Assembly: GCA_028564705.1 (NCBI GenBank)
Contig: JAPXFQ010001302.1
Coordinates: forward strand, 186,001 to 250,000
Origin: Apricaphanius iberus
Lineage: Eukaryota; Chordata; Actinopteri; Cyprinodontiformes; Aphaniidae
Direction of reading: 5' to 3'
DNA length: 64,000 nucleotides
The notes beneath the pieces are model-generated. The model saw only the letters and a list, made by a program, of their open reading frames with translations, did no database searches and was not told the DNA's origin. Every line of letters begins with the position of its first letter. Position 1 is the first letter of the stretch. The position numbers and the translations under genes were made by a program. Below are positions 12,700-24,610 of this stretch, in pieces.

Positions 12700-15600
12700 T
12701 GTCCGTACACACCAATTTCCCCACAGGGAGTGTGAGCATGCAGGTTTAAATAAGGTTTCCCCATGCAAGTGATTGATAGCTGGTGTAAGGAGCGGTCATT
12801 CTGTCCTACAGGAATCAACTCAGACAAGAAGGAGGTCAGGGACATGTACGTCCTTATGCCCCTCAGAGCGCAGGGGCCACAAGTGGACCAGCGCAGGGCC
12901 GACCACCCACCAAGAGAGGAACAGATGGAAGCACCAGGGGAACACCCAGCAGCCACAATGCAGGGATCGGACGACAAGGGTCCCCCGCCGCAAGGCAGGA
13001 GGGATCAGCAGCCGGCCAACAGACGACAGACGCCACTGCCAACAACCCAGCCCCCCCCCATCACACCAGGGAGCCACAGTAAAAACCCCAGCGGATGTAC
13101 GCCCTCCTCAGGCCGCGCCCAGCCAGCACCTGGACATTCAGATCTACCAGCTCCCGTTTCCAGATCCCACCCACACCAAACGCCAAGACCAGGGACCCAG
13201 TCAATGCCAGACAACCCGCCCACCGACCCACCAAACAGCACCAACCTACTCTTCAAACCTGGCACCCCCATAAGAGGTGACAAGGTCAAACGAAGGAGGA
13301 CATCGGCTTGAAACACCAGCCGCCCGACACATCGGCCCACCCAGGACCAGCCAGACATGTACCAGGCCCGAGTCGGGCCGCATCATAGCCCAAGACATCG
13401 AGAGCCACCAAGGACCAGCAGGCAGGGGCATCCATCACTGACAGGGAGTGACAGAGGGGAAAAAGTCCCCACTGGATGTGGGGCCTGAGATGCGCCAGGC
13501 CAGAGGGCAGCCAAAGACCCAGCCTAACAAGTAGACATAGACATACAGAGACAATCATATGTGCACTCCCTCTTACACACACACACATTCTCACCAACAC
13601 TGGACACCCGAAAAAGGACGCTGTACACTCATTTATACACCCCATACATACTCTATACTCCCAGGCCCAGGGAAAGATGCCCCCAATAGAGCAACCTGCC
13701 CCTGCACCCGGGACACGAACCCTCTGCCCAACAGGATGGGGACAAGCAGACCGCCAAAGCCCCCACCATCCCAGGTCCCCAACCAGATGGCCTGATATAC
13801 CCCCGGATTCCAACCCCTAATGGTCAAACGAACAGGGGTTTGGGAAATCCTCCAGCCTCTCTTCCCCTTCTCAATTGTGGTGTTGTTGCGTGTGTTGTTC
13901 TAATGTGTACTTAAAAAAGGGGGGGTGGGGACATGGGAATGCTGCCAGGCACCCCCATCTCCCACCCCAGGCTCTAAGTGTCTAGATGCAGTTAAGCAGT
14001 GGGCACCGGCACCAGAGGCGAGGCTCCTTGAATGGCTCCGCCTCCAGTGCTGAGGTGTATCCACTGCCAGTTCCCTACATGTGTGTCTCATGTAAATATT
14101 GCGAGTGAAAGTGTCTAGGTTGTACAATTACAATTGGGACCCAGGCCGCCACAGGGCAGCGAAGACGGAAACTCCTCCCCGCACCCCAGTGACATGCCCA
14201 CGCCCCAAGGCCCTATGGTATGAATGGTATAATGAAGGAGCATGGACAGAGGCGTCCTGGGATGGGGAGGAAACGACTGGATGACACAATGCCATCCCCA
14301 GGGAGCCAGCTCCCCTGCTGACTCCAATAGGCACCCCTGTTTAGCATGATCCACCAGGGGTAGGAGGCCCCAGCACGTCAAAGTTTGGGCCCATGGCCGT
14401 GACACCACCAAGCCCCATGGGAGCCAAGGCCATCCCCCTGCCCCCATCCCAAGGGGAGACCTAAATCCATCCCAGCATTCAGTCTACCATCAAAACACAT
14501 GAGACTAGACAGCCAGGTTGAGTTTAGCCCAACCTCCCTCCACGCATCCTCCTCCCCGTCCAAGCGCACCCCATTAGGGAGAACACCTGTGCGGGATGGT
14601 AAACTCCTCCCTGCCAACAAGAGAAGCCGCCAGCAACGCCAGCACACCAAGGGCCCCCGTGGTGAGGTAGGAACCCTGTGCACCACAGACTTGGATACCC
14701 CGACCACACTGTGCCGTGCCCTTGAGCAGAGCGAAGACCGCAGCTAGGAGGGCGCGGCGCCCCAGAGCCCCAGGCCCAGCCCCACCCCAGAGCAGCACAG
14801 CACCAGGTAAAACCGTGTCTGCCAGCGCAATCCCCCTAAGGCGGCCGCATTGAACAACTAGGAGTCACCACCAAAAGTCCCACTCCAGGTGAGGGTCATG
14901 GCACCTAGTGCCCCAACCGCAAGTGGACCCACCTCCAAGGTTCCCCTTGTAGACGCCCCCTGACTCTAAAGCTCCACATCAGTGTCCGCGTCCCACAGAA
15001 CAAAATTGAGGGCCCCGCCCCCACTGGGTGATGGAGCTCATTAAGGGAGACCAGAAAGATTGATCAGATGTGGAGGCAGAAACCCTTTCTACACCAATGT
15101 AATCCAGGACATCTCTATACTAATTAATATTAAGAGCTTTTTTATTTTTCCAGTTCAAGATGATATTTTTCTTAGCAATGTATAAGGCAATGTGAACTAA
15201 TTGCATAGACTTTGTATCTATGGTAACTTCATCTAAATTTCCCAGCAAGCAAACTGGGGGAGAAGGTGTGATATTAAATTTCAGACACTTTGATAGGTCT
15301 TCACAAATCTGGTGCCAAAAATTCTTAACAGGTGGGCAGAACCAAAGAGCATTAATATAATTGTCTGGTATATTGCTTGTACATTGTAAACAGGTATTAG
15401 ACGGTGTAAAACCCATCTTGAACATCCGTTGGCCTGTATAATGTACTATATGAAAGATTTTATATTGTATTAATCGTAGATTAGGATTTTAAAGAAATTT
15501 AAAGGTTCTTAAGGAAATCTGAGAACCGAGGTTTTGGTCAAATGAGATGGACAAGTCCTTCTCCCATTTTGAAATAGGAAGGGCTATTGATTTGTCTAAT

Positions 15601-17160
15601 GTAATCAATGTTTGATATATTTTAGAGAGCAGTTTGGGAGAGTTAAGATTAAGAAAGTCTAAAACATTTACTGGAATTTGTAATTTAACCGTATTGAGCC
15701 TAAATTTATCTTTTATAATCGATTTAATTTGTTGATATTCTAAGAATTTATTCTTGTTAATCCGGTGTTGTATAACCAGTGTATTGAATGGGATAAAGTC
15801 TGTCCCATCAAATATGTGTTCCAGGTATTCAATGCCTTTACAACTCCAGTTTGGAAAATTGATCATACATTTTTTTTTGTAAGATGTCCAGGTTATTCCA
15901 GATGGGTGTATGTCTGCATGGGACAAGTAAGGACTCTGTCATTTTAAGAAATTCCCACCAAGCTGTCAGAGAGGAGCTGATACTGATACTTTTAAAAGAT
16001 TCCTTTTGGTTTTATATTTGAGCTAATGAATGGTAGATCTGAAAGTTGTATCTTATTGCATAGTGTCTGGTCAACATCTATCCAGGACTAATCCAGAGAA
16101 CTGTGTTTTAAGCATCTTGATATGTATTGGAGCCTGTTGGCTAAGAAATAATGACGAAAGTTTGGTAGGTCTTTTGACTTCTGCAGTGTTTTCAAGCTAA
16201 TACGTGAGGGTCTATCTTTCCAAAGAAATTAGAAACAGATGAGTCCAGAGAACCAAACCAATCAGGTGATGGTTTGCTTGGGATCATTCAGAATAAATAA
16301 TTGATTCTAGGCAAAACCATAATTTGTATTGTATTGGGAGATCAATCTAACCAGATCATTTTCCACCTTAAAAAACAATGGGACATAGTTTAGCTCTGAT
16401 GAGTCTGCCAGTCTTGGTGAGACATGGATACTTAAACATTTAATATTTCCTGACCGGAGTGCCACAGCAACGGGACTCTGGAAAGAACAATTGATTGGAA
16501 GGACTATAGATTCTAACCAATTTATGGAATAATCTGAAACTCTTGAATAATATTTGATCAACTCAATTACCTGAGAGTGAGAGAGGTTTGTGAATGCTGC
16601 AGAAAAAGTAGTGCATCAACTGCATACAGACTAATTTTATGCTGTATTTTATTGCATTGTATACCTTTAATTTTATTAGTTTGCCTGATTGCTGCTGCTA
16701 ATGGTTCAATAAAAATAGCAAACAGGGAGGGAGAAAGTGGGCATCCCTGCCCGGTACCTCTCTGAAGGAAAAGCCTTGAGCTGTACAATATTTTTGACCA
16801 GTTTATAAAATAATTGTCGAACCCGAATTTCTGTAAGGTTGCAAATAAAAATGTCCAGTTAACTCTATAAAATGCTTTTTCTGCATCTAAAGATAATATA
16901 TTGATTTGGATGTTTTTACGGTAGGAATAGTCTATTAAATATATTAATCTAAGTGGATTTAATGGAGGAAAGCCTGCCTTTTATAAAACCTGTTGGATCA
17001 GGATGGATTAAAAGAGGTGTTATTTTCTCTATTCTTCTTGCAAGAGTTTCGCAGATTACTTTAAGATCAACATTGATAAGAGAAATGGGATGATAACTGG
17101 TAGGAGACATAGGGTCTTTCCCTGGTTTTAATAGAAGATTGATGTAGGCAGAGTTCATTT
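12700..17160 (-). mobile_element. L1-type LINE, 5'-truncated, with long GC-rich 3' part
   Basis: The region 15000-17158 carries a broken minus-strand ORF2 of the L1 clade, described separately. Below it, about 12840-15000 is strikingly GC-rich, strongly strand-asymmetric (C/A-rich on the plus strand) and free of familiar domains. It lies where the 3' untranslated region of this minus-strand LINE is expected. The exact 3' end is unclear; a hAT element occupies 11899-12689 next to it. No 5' untranslated region or ORF1 was recognised, so the copy is 5'-truncated near 17160. Confidence 0.7.
15000..17158 (-). pseudogene. L1-type ORF2 reverse transcriptase relic
   Basis: ORF2 of a non-LTR retrotransposon normally encodes endonuclease and reverse transcriptase. 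Reading on the minus strand, pieces appear in order in several frames. Near 17158-16950 is the RT finger region (INLLLKPGKDP, YHPISLINVDLKV). Near 16788-16567 is the palm, with GTGQGCPLSPSLFAIFIEPL and the catalytic box as YAVD where the family has YADD. At 16561-16307 is IKYYSRVSDYSINWLESIVL. At 15926-15489 is a connecting domain. At 15425-15120 is a C-terminal zinc-like CxxC...W.CP.V..FW motif. A final DYIGVERVSASTSDQSFWSP lies near 15040-15100. Several frameshifts and stops separate these, and the changed catalytic box alone would disable it. The endonuclease is missing. Confidence in the L1-like clade is good; the subfamily is not determined. Confidence 0.85.
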
Positions 17161-18000
17161 ATTCTGTGGTAGTCAGCCATTTTCCTTTGTTTCCTGTAAC
17201 ATGTTGTAGCACTGAACATCCTGACGTTGTCAATGATTGAGCCTGTCCTATCAGACGAACACGCCTGGAGGTCTGCAGTGGTTAGTGAGAAGAATTGCTT
17301 ACTGATATGGTGTAGATAATAGTAAGGTTGTCTGAATCTATAAAGTGGTAGGTCAGTTAGTGAGGGGCAGGATTCAGCTGTTGCTAATACTCTGTACTAC
17401 TGTTCCTCCTTGCTTGATCAAACCAGTCCATTAAATAACCTCCATATATTAATGAAGGAACCTTACTCATCATTTAAAAAAAAAAATCCAGGAATCCCCC
17501 ATATTTAACAACACTGACCAACTTCCCTTAAGGGTAGTGTCTAGTGTTTAGATTCTAGATTCTATTGCACATAGTGTTTTGCTTTTATATCTGAGAGATG
17601 GCTGTGTATGTTTGCTGTCCCTACATGGTTTCTGGCAAACTAATGTGGAATTTTTGATGGTTTTCACCCAACAAAGATTTTCTTCTTGCAATATAATAAC
17701 AACAGCAAGATATTTTAAAGTGAACGACTTAGAGTTGTCAACAGATTGTCCCACCTGAACTGTTTGTTTAGTTGTTGAAAATTTTGTGTTATTTAACGGG
17801 AGTGGGGTAAGGGGACATGCTAATCTTTTAAATTTTTCATTTGTGTAATATTTTGAAAACCATCTTTCTTTTCCATTCTACATTCCAGTTATCGCCTTCT
17901 TATGATAGCTAACTGTCTCTAATGCTAAATAACACACAGCAAAATCAACTGAATATTGCAGATTAGAGACTATATAGACCAAAACAAGTGGGAAAGTTAC
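17161..18000. other. Probable thsd7a intron sequence
   Basis: The stretch lies downstream (lower coordinates) of the exon ending at 18001, which has a GTAACT donor at 18000-17995. I see no further thsd7a exon and no mobile-element motif here. Confidence 0.5.
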
Positions 18001-18182
18001 CTTCTCTGCTCCTTAGCGAACTGAGATTAGGAGGAGCATCCATGCTGGCCTGCACACAATATACCTCTCGTGTCTGGATTCCACCTCCACATAATCCTGT
18101 CAGGTTTCCACGTCGACGGTCCTGCTGGCTCAGCAGCATGTCCACCCTACACTCTGTCCACTCAGTGGTTTTCCAGGTGTGG
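18001..18182 (-). CDS. thsd7a: thsd7a coding exon, probably exon 4 (TSR6 start)
   Basis: This 182-nt exon (1 + 60 codons + 1) follows a TTCAG acceptor at 18187-18183 and ends before a GTAACT donor at 18000. Its first base completes a valine codon begun by GT at the end of the upstream exon (phase 2), and its last G leaves phase 1. The peptide holds a thrombospondin type-1 repeat core: TTEWTECRVDMLLSQQDRRR, then RGNLTGLCGGGIQTREVYCV. This closely resembles vertebrate THSD7A. NLT is a potential N-glycosylation site and CGGGIQTREVYC is the TSR's GxQxR strand. The domain would be extracellular, in the ectodomain of a type I membrane protein. The following exon, expected to begin with a short linker and a CEVSPW-like TSR, was not found below 18001. 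The frame is intact. Confidence 0.93.
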
Positions 18183-18892
18183 CTGAAGACACATGAGGGC
18201 AGATGAAGAGACAGCTTTATGTCAACAAATACAAAAGCAGTAAGTACAAGAAAAATGATCCTTCATCTGATTGCACAAAGAAGCCTACATGAATTACTTA
18301 TGCCTCTGAGTTGGATACGTACATTCTGCAGCCAACAAGCTACTAAACTAGAAAGACTAAATTATTTTATTAGCAACATTTTTTCATGTTTCAACTCCAA
18401 TTATAATATTTAATATTTGACAATGGTCTCTAATTGTTTGAGTTGGAAGTATCAATATTAATGCCATTGTCTATTATGCCTATCAATCAAATGTCTTATC
18501 AATTCCAAAGTTGTTCAGTGAGTTGCAAAAAATGAATTCTACACAAGCTCCTGTACCAAGAAAAACCTTTAGATTTTTTCTAAAATTAAGTCTGCACAAG
18601 ACTATGGACATGAACATATTAAACTGATGGCGGTTTATATCTTTGATTTAAAACAATCACCATGTCCCTAAAATTATTTGTCAATAATATAAATAGTGAT
18701 TAGGATATAATCATCAAGACATACTTGAAAATCTAATTCTGATTGTGTACTAGCCACCAGAAAAAGACGCATGCAGTGATTTTTTTCTTTAAACACTGTA
18801 GATATGCCATTTGGGCTAAAAGGGGGCTGTGAACATTCTAACTGTAGCTAGACCATCTACTCATAATGAGGTTACTCCACAGTAGGGCTGGG

Positions 18893-19145
18893 TATTGATT
18901 CAAATTTCAAGAATAGATTCACTTCCGATTCTTAAAATATAGTATTGATTATTATGATCCAATTCAGTCTGATAATTATATAGGTCAGCACTAATAAAAA
19001 TATTTTTCAGATGTTATCCTAATTATATGCCTGTAATTCAATGACACAAAACTAGGTGGGTAACAGTTCTATAACTATTCTAAAAAAGAAATCTATATGT
19101 AAATTTGCAATTGTATTTTTTATAAAAAATTCAGAATCAATTTTC
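18893..19145. mobile_element. Fragment resembling one end of a hAT element
   Basis: The segment begins TAGGGCTGGGTATTGATTCA, the style of hAT ends seen elsewhere in the window, and continues AT-rich with repeated GATTC words. No matching right terminal repeat or target duplication was found, so it is a truncated piece at best. Confidence 0.35.
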
Positions 19146-19204
19146 TGATTTCCTTCACCGTGAACTGGTCACTGTCCACTGAAGTTCCTGCATCTTCCAC
19201 CTAG

Positions 19205-19475
19205 TTCCCTGAGTGCCTTGTAGCAAGAAGGCCCGGGTTTGATTCCCAGCCTGGGGTCTTCCTGCATAGAGTTTGCATGTTCTCCACTGTGCATGCGTTG
19301 ATTCCCTCTGGGTACTCCAGCTTCCTCCCACAGTCCAAAAGCATGACTGGTAATTGGTTAAAATTGTTCTGAGATACAATATGGCTGTGTGTATTCAAGC
19401 TGTTTGTCCTGTCTCTGCGTTGCCCTGCAATGGACTGGTCACCTGTCCAGGGTGTACGCTGCCTTTTACCTAATG
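19205..19475 (+). repeat. RTE-like 3'-end repeat, degraded copy
   Basis: It carries the same ordered motifs as 8171-8506 in opposite orientation: GCATGTTCTCC, CTTCCTCCCACAGTCCAAAA, and CTGCAATGGACTGGTCACCT. The (TGGA)n tail is lost. It sits inside a thsd7a intron. Confidence 0.7.
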
Positions 19476-19626
19476 TCCTCTTATCAATCAGTATATGATG
19501 GATGTTTAGCCTTGGGTAGCAGCACACTTCATGAAACCTTTTGAACATGCTGAGCTTTTTGTAAATTAACAAGCTGCATTAAATTTACTCTAGGGTTACA
19601 GAAGTACGTGTTTGATCTTTATTTAA

Positions 19627-20463
19627 ACAGTAACTGAACCCCATGAAAAAACATTATCCTGCCCCGAGGGGCATAGTGGAGGATGAACTTCTCGGGGGAG
19701 CTGGGGGTGTGGTCAGGAAGACTGTCGCGACTGAACCAACTGAAACTAATATGGTGTGGGGCTGCCGAGCTCCATAAAGCCTCTCTATACCTGCAGTAAA
19801 GGGAAAAATAATGAGGTCTCTTCTCCACCATCCACCAGAGGTAAAGGGAGTCTCTATGGAGCACAGCGGCCAAGCGCCGTATCACTTCGAGCCGTTGGTG
19901 TTGAGTCAGCGCTGACTGAAGCCGGCAGCATTTATAGTGGCAAACAACCACGGAGAGTCTAGCGCTAGCCTCGATGCTAATTAGCTTCGCAGGGAAAGAG
20001 GGCAGCAGCTTTTGTTTCCTTAATCACAGTGTATTTAAAACATATAGGTTATAACTTATGGCTTCAAACCACTTCAACGTTGTGGTCCTCCAAAGTGCGA
20101 TATACAGATCTCTGTTTCTGTCAGCATTGGTGTGTACCTAGCACACAAGACAAGCTATTACAACTCGTCACGTGGCAGGGCGAGTGTGTATGAGAGAGGG
20201 AGGGTGTCTCTGTAAGACCACGCCTGTGATGTAGACAAAGGAAAAGATGTACCGCTCTCCGCCAATCACAAAATTCAAATGCATTAGCCAAACAGTGACC
20301 ATGAGCGGCAGCACTAAGACATTTTTAGACCAAAAAAATAAGGAATGTATTAAGTTTAGACGAAAATTTAAAAAAATGCCCTGAAACTGAAAGATTGGCT
20401 TGGTAAATACCGATTTATACAGTTTATAAGCAAAATAAAGTTGCTTTGGGGTTCAGTTACTCT
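19627..20463. mobile_element. TTAA-flanked DNA element (837 bp), piggyBac- or Kolobok-like
   Basis: The left end is ACAGTAACTGAACCCC at 19627-19642; the right end, read inward on the minus strand, is AGAGTAACTGAACCCC, ending at 20463. These match at 15 of 16 positions. Both ends abut TTAA (19623-19626 and 20464-20467), the duplication used by piggyBac and Kolobok transposases. The interior contains GC-rich blocks but no transposase frame, so this is non-autonomous. I favour no superfamily strongly. Confidence 0.7.
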
Positions 20464-20757
20464 TTAAGATAAACAATTCCTCCATAATATCAATTAATTA
20501 TTTCCATTACACCACCAAAGGTGACAGTTGGTACAGTCAGGAACAAAAATAACAATTTACTTTATTGTTGAAACAATGTGTTGTGTACAATGTTCCAACC
20601 ATAATGCAGCTCTCCCAGCATGTTGTGTCTACAAATGTTTTTTTTTCTTAATATCTTCTCCAATTCTCTTGAAATAGAAGTGAGAATCTGTTGTTGCTTT
20701 CATTAAACAAATCACCTGGCATCTTTCCTCAAAGCTCTGTTTTACTTATGGGTCATT

Positions 20758-21275
20758 TTGTAAGTAAGTAGTAAGTAAAATTAATTTATAAAGCACTTTT
20801 CACAAATAAAATCACAAAGTGATGTACAAGAGAAAGTTAAAAAAATAAAAATATAAAAGGATAAAAAAATTTAAGTAACTAGTGGCAACCCATCAACCAA
20901 AAGCTTGCTTAAATAGGCAAGTCTTCAATTATTTTTTAAAAGAATCGATCGAATCTGCCTGTCGCAGAATCAGGGGCAGGGTGTTCCATTATCTGGCATC
21001 AACAGACTGAAAAGACAGTTCCCCTTGGGTCTCATAGTGAGTCTTTGACACTACTAGCAGTAACTGGCCAGAAGACTGGATAGTGCGGCCAGGAGAGTAC
21101 AAGATCAAAAGGTCCCAAAGATACTTTTGTACTTGACCGTGTAAGGCTCTAAAAGTAAGCACCAAAATCTTAAAATCGATCCTGAATTTAACAGGGAGCC
21201 AATGAAGTGCTGATATGAGAGCTACAAGGGGTACTTGATAATAGTCTAGCAGCAGAATTTTAAACAATTTGTAGT
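20758..21275 (-). mobile_element. L2/CR1-type LINE, ORF2 C-terminus and 3' end
   Basis: Minus-strand frames encode ALHWLPVKFRIDFKILVLTF and SPGRTIQSSGQLLLV, then a WNTLPL-like stretch, which is the C-terminal domain after the reverse transcriptase of L2/CR1-type ORF2. The 3' end is AT-rich and finishes with a TTACTTACTACTTACTTAC-type tail at about 20758-20775. The copy is 5'-truncated. Confidence 0.75.
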
Positions 21276-21725
21276 TTGCTCATAGAAGACTTATTCAAAC
21301 AGGTAAAAACAGAGTTACAATATTCGAGTCTTGTTGATATAAATGCATGAATAATAATTTCCAGATCCTTTTTTGACAACATTTTACAGATTTTAGAGAT
21401 GTTTCTAAGGTGATAAAAGCAGTTTCTGATTAACAGTTATGAGTGTTTCTCCACAGGCAAGGCCTGGTCAAACAACACTCCCAGATTTCTGAGAGTGGAC
21501 TTGACAGAGGAGCCAAGAGCCAAGGTGCTGTTTAATTAGTAGGATTTTATTGTCTGGCGCAAGAATCCGTGTTTCAGTGTCACGTGATTTAAGCTAAACG
21601 GCTAGCCAGTCTTTGATAGATTACACACACTCCTGACCAATCACTGACCAATCTGCGCAAAATGATGAAAATACATAAAGTCTAGCGATTCAGAAACAAG
21701 GACTAACCACTTTGATGTCTAACAG

Positions 21726-22465
21726 TCTGTCTTACATGCCATACTGAAACTGTCCTTGTCAAAGTGTTCAATGACAACCATATTAATATGGACTGTGGAA
21801 GAACAACTGTTGAACCTGAGTGCATCATTCGACACCAGGACTTCTATTTGTCCATACATAACTTTTGGTTATCTATGGTTTAAATCATATTTGTCCAAAA
21901 GATTCCAGTTTGTTCATGTAAATGATAAATCTTCACACTCAAGGGTTACTTGTGGAGGACCACAGAGTTCTGTGCATAAAACAATTCTTTTTACTGTATA
22001 TATCTTTCAAATTGATCAAATAATTAGCAGGCATGGTATGAATTTCCACAATTATGCCAATGATACACAACTATATGTGTACATAAATCCATATGAATCC
22101 AATCAGTTTACAGGAATGATTACAGGCAGGATTATAGGCATGTCTCAAATACGTAAAAACCTGGATGACTTTAATCTATCTGACAGAAGTTGTCTTTGGA
22201 CCAGAAGCTTTAAAAAAGTAACTGCTAAGTCAATCATTTCATCTGGATCACATTAAATTGGCCTCTGGTAATAGTGTAAAGAAGCTAGGAGTAATTTTTT
22301 ACCAAGACGTGAAATTTAAATCCCATATTAAACAGGTTTCCAAAATTTATTTGTTTCACCTCTGGAATATTGCAAAAATTAGAAACATCCTGTCCAGGAG
22401 TGATGCTATGTCAATGCATTTGTTTCTTCAAAGCTTGACTACTGTAATTCTTTATATCAGGAATC
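21726..22465 (+). pseudogene. LINE reverse transcriptase relic (L2/CR1-like)
   Basis: Plus-strand frames hold degenerate reverse transcriptase palm motifs. LSASFDT corresponds to the AAFDT block. WFKSYLSKRFQFV follows it. CGGPQSSVHKTILFTVYIF corresponds to the CGVPQGSVLGPLLF block. HNYANDTQLY stands where YADDTQLY is expected, so the first catalytic Asp of the pair is replaced. A stop near 22257 separates this from a thumb-like piece (VKKLGVIFYQDVKFKSHIKQ). Clearly non-functional. Confidence 0.8.
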
Positions 22466-22760
22466 AAATCAAACTTTATTTATAAAGCACTTTTAATAGA
22501 AAATAGCACTCTCAAAGTGCTTTACACATTAAAATGCCCCCCCTTGCCCCCTCACGAAACACATGATCACAGTTATATCGCCCCTCCTTCCATCCCATCT
22601 CCAATGCAGGTACACAACTAAAAACAACAGTAAACAAGGACATAGGGCTGAGTATAGATGAGCCAGGTAAGGAAACTCCATCAGGGGAGCCATCTGCGTT
22701 GGTAGCAGTGCAGCACGGAGGTAAATAGTGGGATTAGATATTACTTTTATTTGAGACGTA
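22466..22760 (-). repeat. Probable LINE 3' end in opposite orientation
   Basis: On the minus strand it ends with AAAGTGCTTTATAAATAAAG followed by TTTGATTTGATTCC, the structure of a fish LINE 3' end with a short repeated tail. It abuts the plus-strand relic tail-to-tail at about 22465. No coding part remains. Confidence 0.5.
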
Positions 22761-22957
22761 TAGTATAGCATAGTTTCGTATAGTACATTGTAGTATCTAC
22801 GCGAGCGTCAACCACCACGTTTATGTTTGTTTCTCTTAGCTGGGCAGTTGATACCATTGTCACAACTGAACTCCTGCCTCAAAGCACAATGCTGACAAAC
22901 GATTGGCCCGGTCAAAAATGGGTCGGAGGTAGGACGGTTTTGATTGGAGCGGTACAA

Positions 22958-23008
22958 GATGTATTCTCCTGAGTTTGGAAAACTCCAAATCTCACGAGAA
23001 TACATCTT
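22958..23008. repeat. Imperfect 26-bp hairpin
   Basis: AAGATGTATTCTCCTGAGTT at 22958 is mirrored by CTCACGAGAATACATCTT ending at 23008, with a few mismatches and a very short loop. It could be the core of a small foldback element or an old palindromic insertion. Confidence 0.5.
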
Positions 23009-23947
23009 GCAGAACAAGCTTAGATATCCTCTGCTCCAGCAAGAGAACCTTTTAGCTTAGCTTCACATAGCCATCACAGCCAGGGCTGCAGGTGAGTGCA
23101 AGCATGATTAAATAAAGTAAATAAAGCACTCTGTGCTCCAATTAATAATTGCTTCCCCCCCAAAGAAAATGTCAATGTCAAAAAAAGTTTTTCTGGAGCC
23201 ATTATGACAGCTTCTACCTCAATGCAACAACAAAGCTTGCCATCATTTGATGGAATCTCAAAGCCGAGAGCCATCATTGACTCCTACAGACATTAACCCA
23301 AAGAAAACATGCAGGTTCAGTTCTCTGTGCCAGTGCAAACAAGACATTCATAGGGGTAACTGGTTGGATTAATCTGGATTCCATCCTACACCACCAGCTG
23401 ACCACAATGAGGAGTAAGTTGGTTGTTTATGTTTTTCCCACGCAATACTGAGACCCCTGTTTCTTAAAAAAGACAAATTGTTAAATGGAGAAAATGAATT
23501 ACTTCCTACAATTTACATTACATTTAGTCCAATAAACAAAACCAAGCAATGGTAATTAGCAGGATAAGATGTTTGATACTGGCAGAAGGGAATTTAGCAA
23601 GACTGTCATGGGCAGAGCATGATTAGCTCTGCAGCTGAAACCTTAAATGCATTTTCCTGAATGGATAACAATAAGATATGAGTATTTAATAGCATATTTA
23701 GGATGGATTATTTCTTTAACAAACAGTACCTGAATGCAAAACCTTCGTTTCTCAAAAGGTAAAGAAACCAAAAGCTCTGAAGAAGTGCAAAAAAAGATTT
23801 AAATTGCCTATTATACTCAAATACAGAAGACCAAGTAGATGGACAAAGGTTACTGTTTTTTGAACCATAAATCAACCATCATCACATTTTCTTACAAGAA
23901 AACAAATCTTTACAGAAAAGGAGATACAAACTAATGTGTTTACTCAC

Positions 23948-24196
23948 ACAGTGCATGGCGGTACTGCCCCTTCCTCTGGGCTGCATGATTCCTTTTCTTC
24001 AAGTTCTGGGCACTGCACTCCTCCACCGATTGGGAATTGGCTCACTTTCCTGTTACGAATGCGCTCCCCTTTTGCCCCATTGGGGTCATAGCATTGCTTT
24101 GAACAGGCTGACCAGTCAGACCACTCAGTCACATCACAGTCTCTGGGAATGACGCAGGCCTGAAAGGTCACTGGAAGTGTCTCTTGAGAGCAGAGG
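23948..24196 (-). CDS. thsd7a: thsd7a coding exon, probably exon 3 (TSR5)
   Basis: This 249-nt exon (1 + 82 codons + 2) is preceded by a TTCTGCAG acceptor (24204-24197) and followed by a strong GTGAGTA donor (23947-23941). Its first base completes the serine codon left open by the upstream exon. It finishes TSR4 (LCSQETLPVTFQACVIPRDC) and encodes a full type-1 repeat with the W-x-x-W-x-x-C core (EWSDWSACSKQC). IRNRKVSQFPIGGG, CPELEEKESC and GAVPPCTV follow. WSDW is a potential C-mannosylation motif. Cysteine spacing matches the CD36/thrombospondin TSR fold. The domain is extracellular. Both reading frame and splice phase agree with its neighbours, so the gene appears intact here. Confidence 0.95.
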
Positions 24197-24610
24197 CTGC
24201 AGAACAAGACAGCAGCAATTTTTAATTAGATCCTGCTAGTTATAAGACTATTAACACAACACAAAATGTTTAGGTGTATCTGAAAGTTTTACAATCCAGT
24301 TGAATAAAATATAATTTTTGCTTAAAAATAACCCTCATATTTTCATTTCCTGATACTGGATCTGTTGTCACCTGATTAGATTGTGTTCTCTTTCAGTAAA
24401 AGTGGAATTGAGCAACGGCCAAGATCAAATGTGCACGTGGAAATTTATAAATATATTTATAAATGAATGGACATGGCAAAAAAACATTAACGCTTTTGGA
24501 TTACCTTCTTTGTGTAAGATATATGGTCAATAAAAATGATAAAAAGAAGCTTAAGCATTGCTATCATACTTGGCTTAAACTATGCTTGTCTCAGTGGAAA
24601 CTAACAAGCT

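Larger units (their letters stand above)
18183..23947 (-). other. thsd7a intron between probable exons 3 and 4
   Basis: The intron is bounded by a GTGAGTA donor at 23947-23941 and a TTCAG acceptor ending at 18183. It is packed with mobile-element pieces listed separately: a hAT end, an RTE-like repeat, a TTAA element and three LINE pieces. I saw nothing recognisable at 18420-18890 or 23010-23947. Confidence 0.85.

Noticed and set aside
12763..13311. Long plus-strand ORFs in the GC-rich block (up to 182 aa), also overlapping frames on the minus strand to 14800
   Set aside because: Open frames occur in several frames on both strands at once, are rich in Pro/Gln/Thr or Gly/Trp from base composition, and show no domain. 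They sit in the 3' part of an L1-type LINE.
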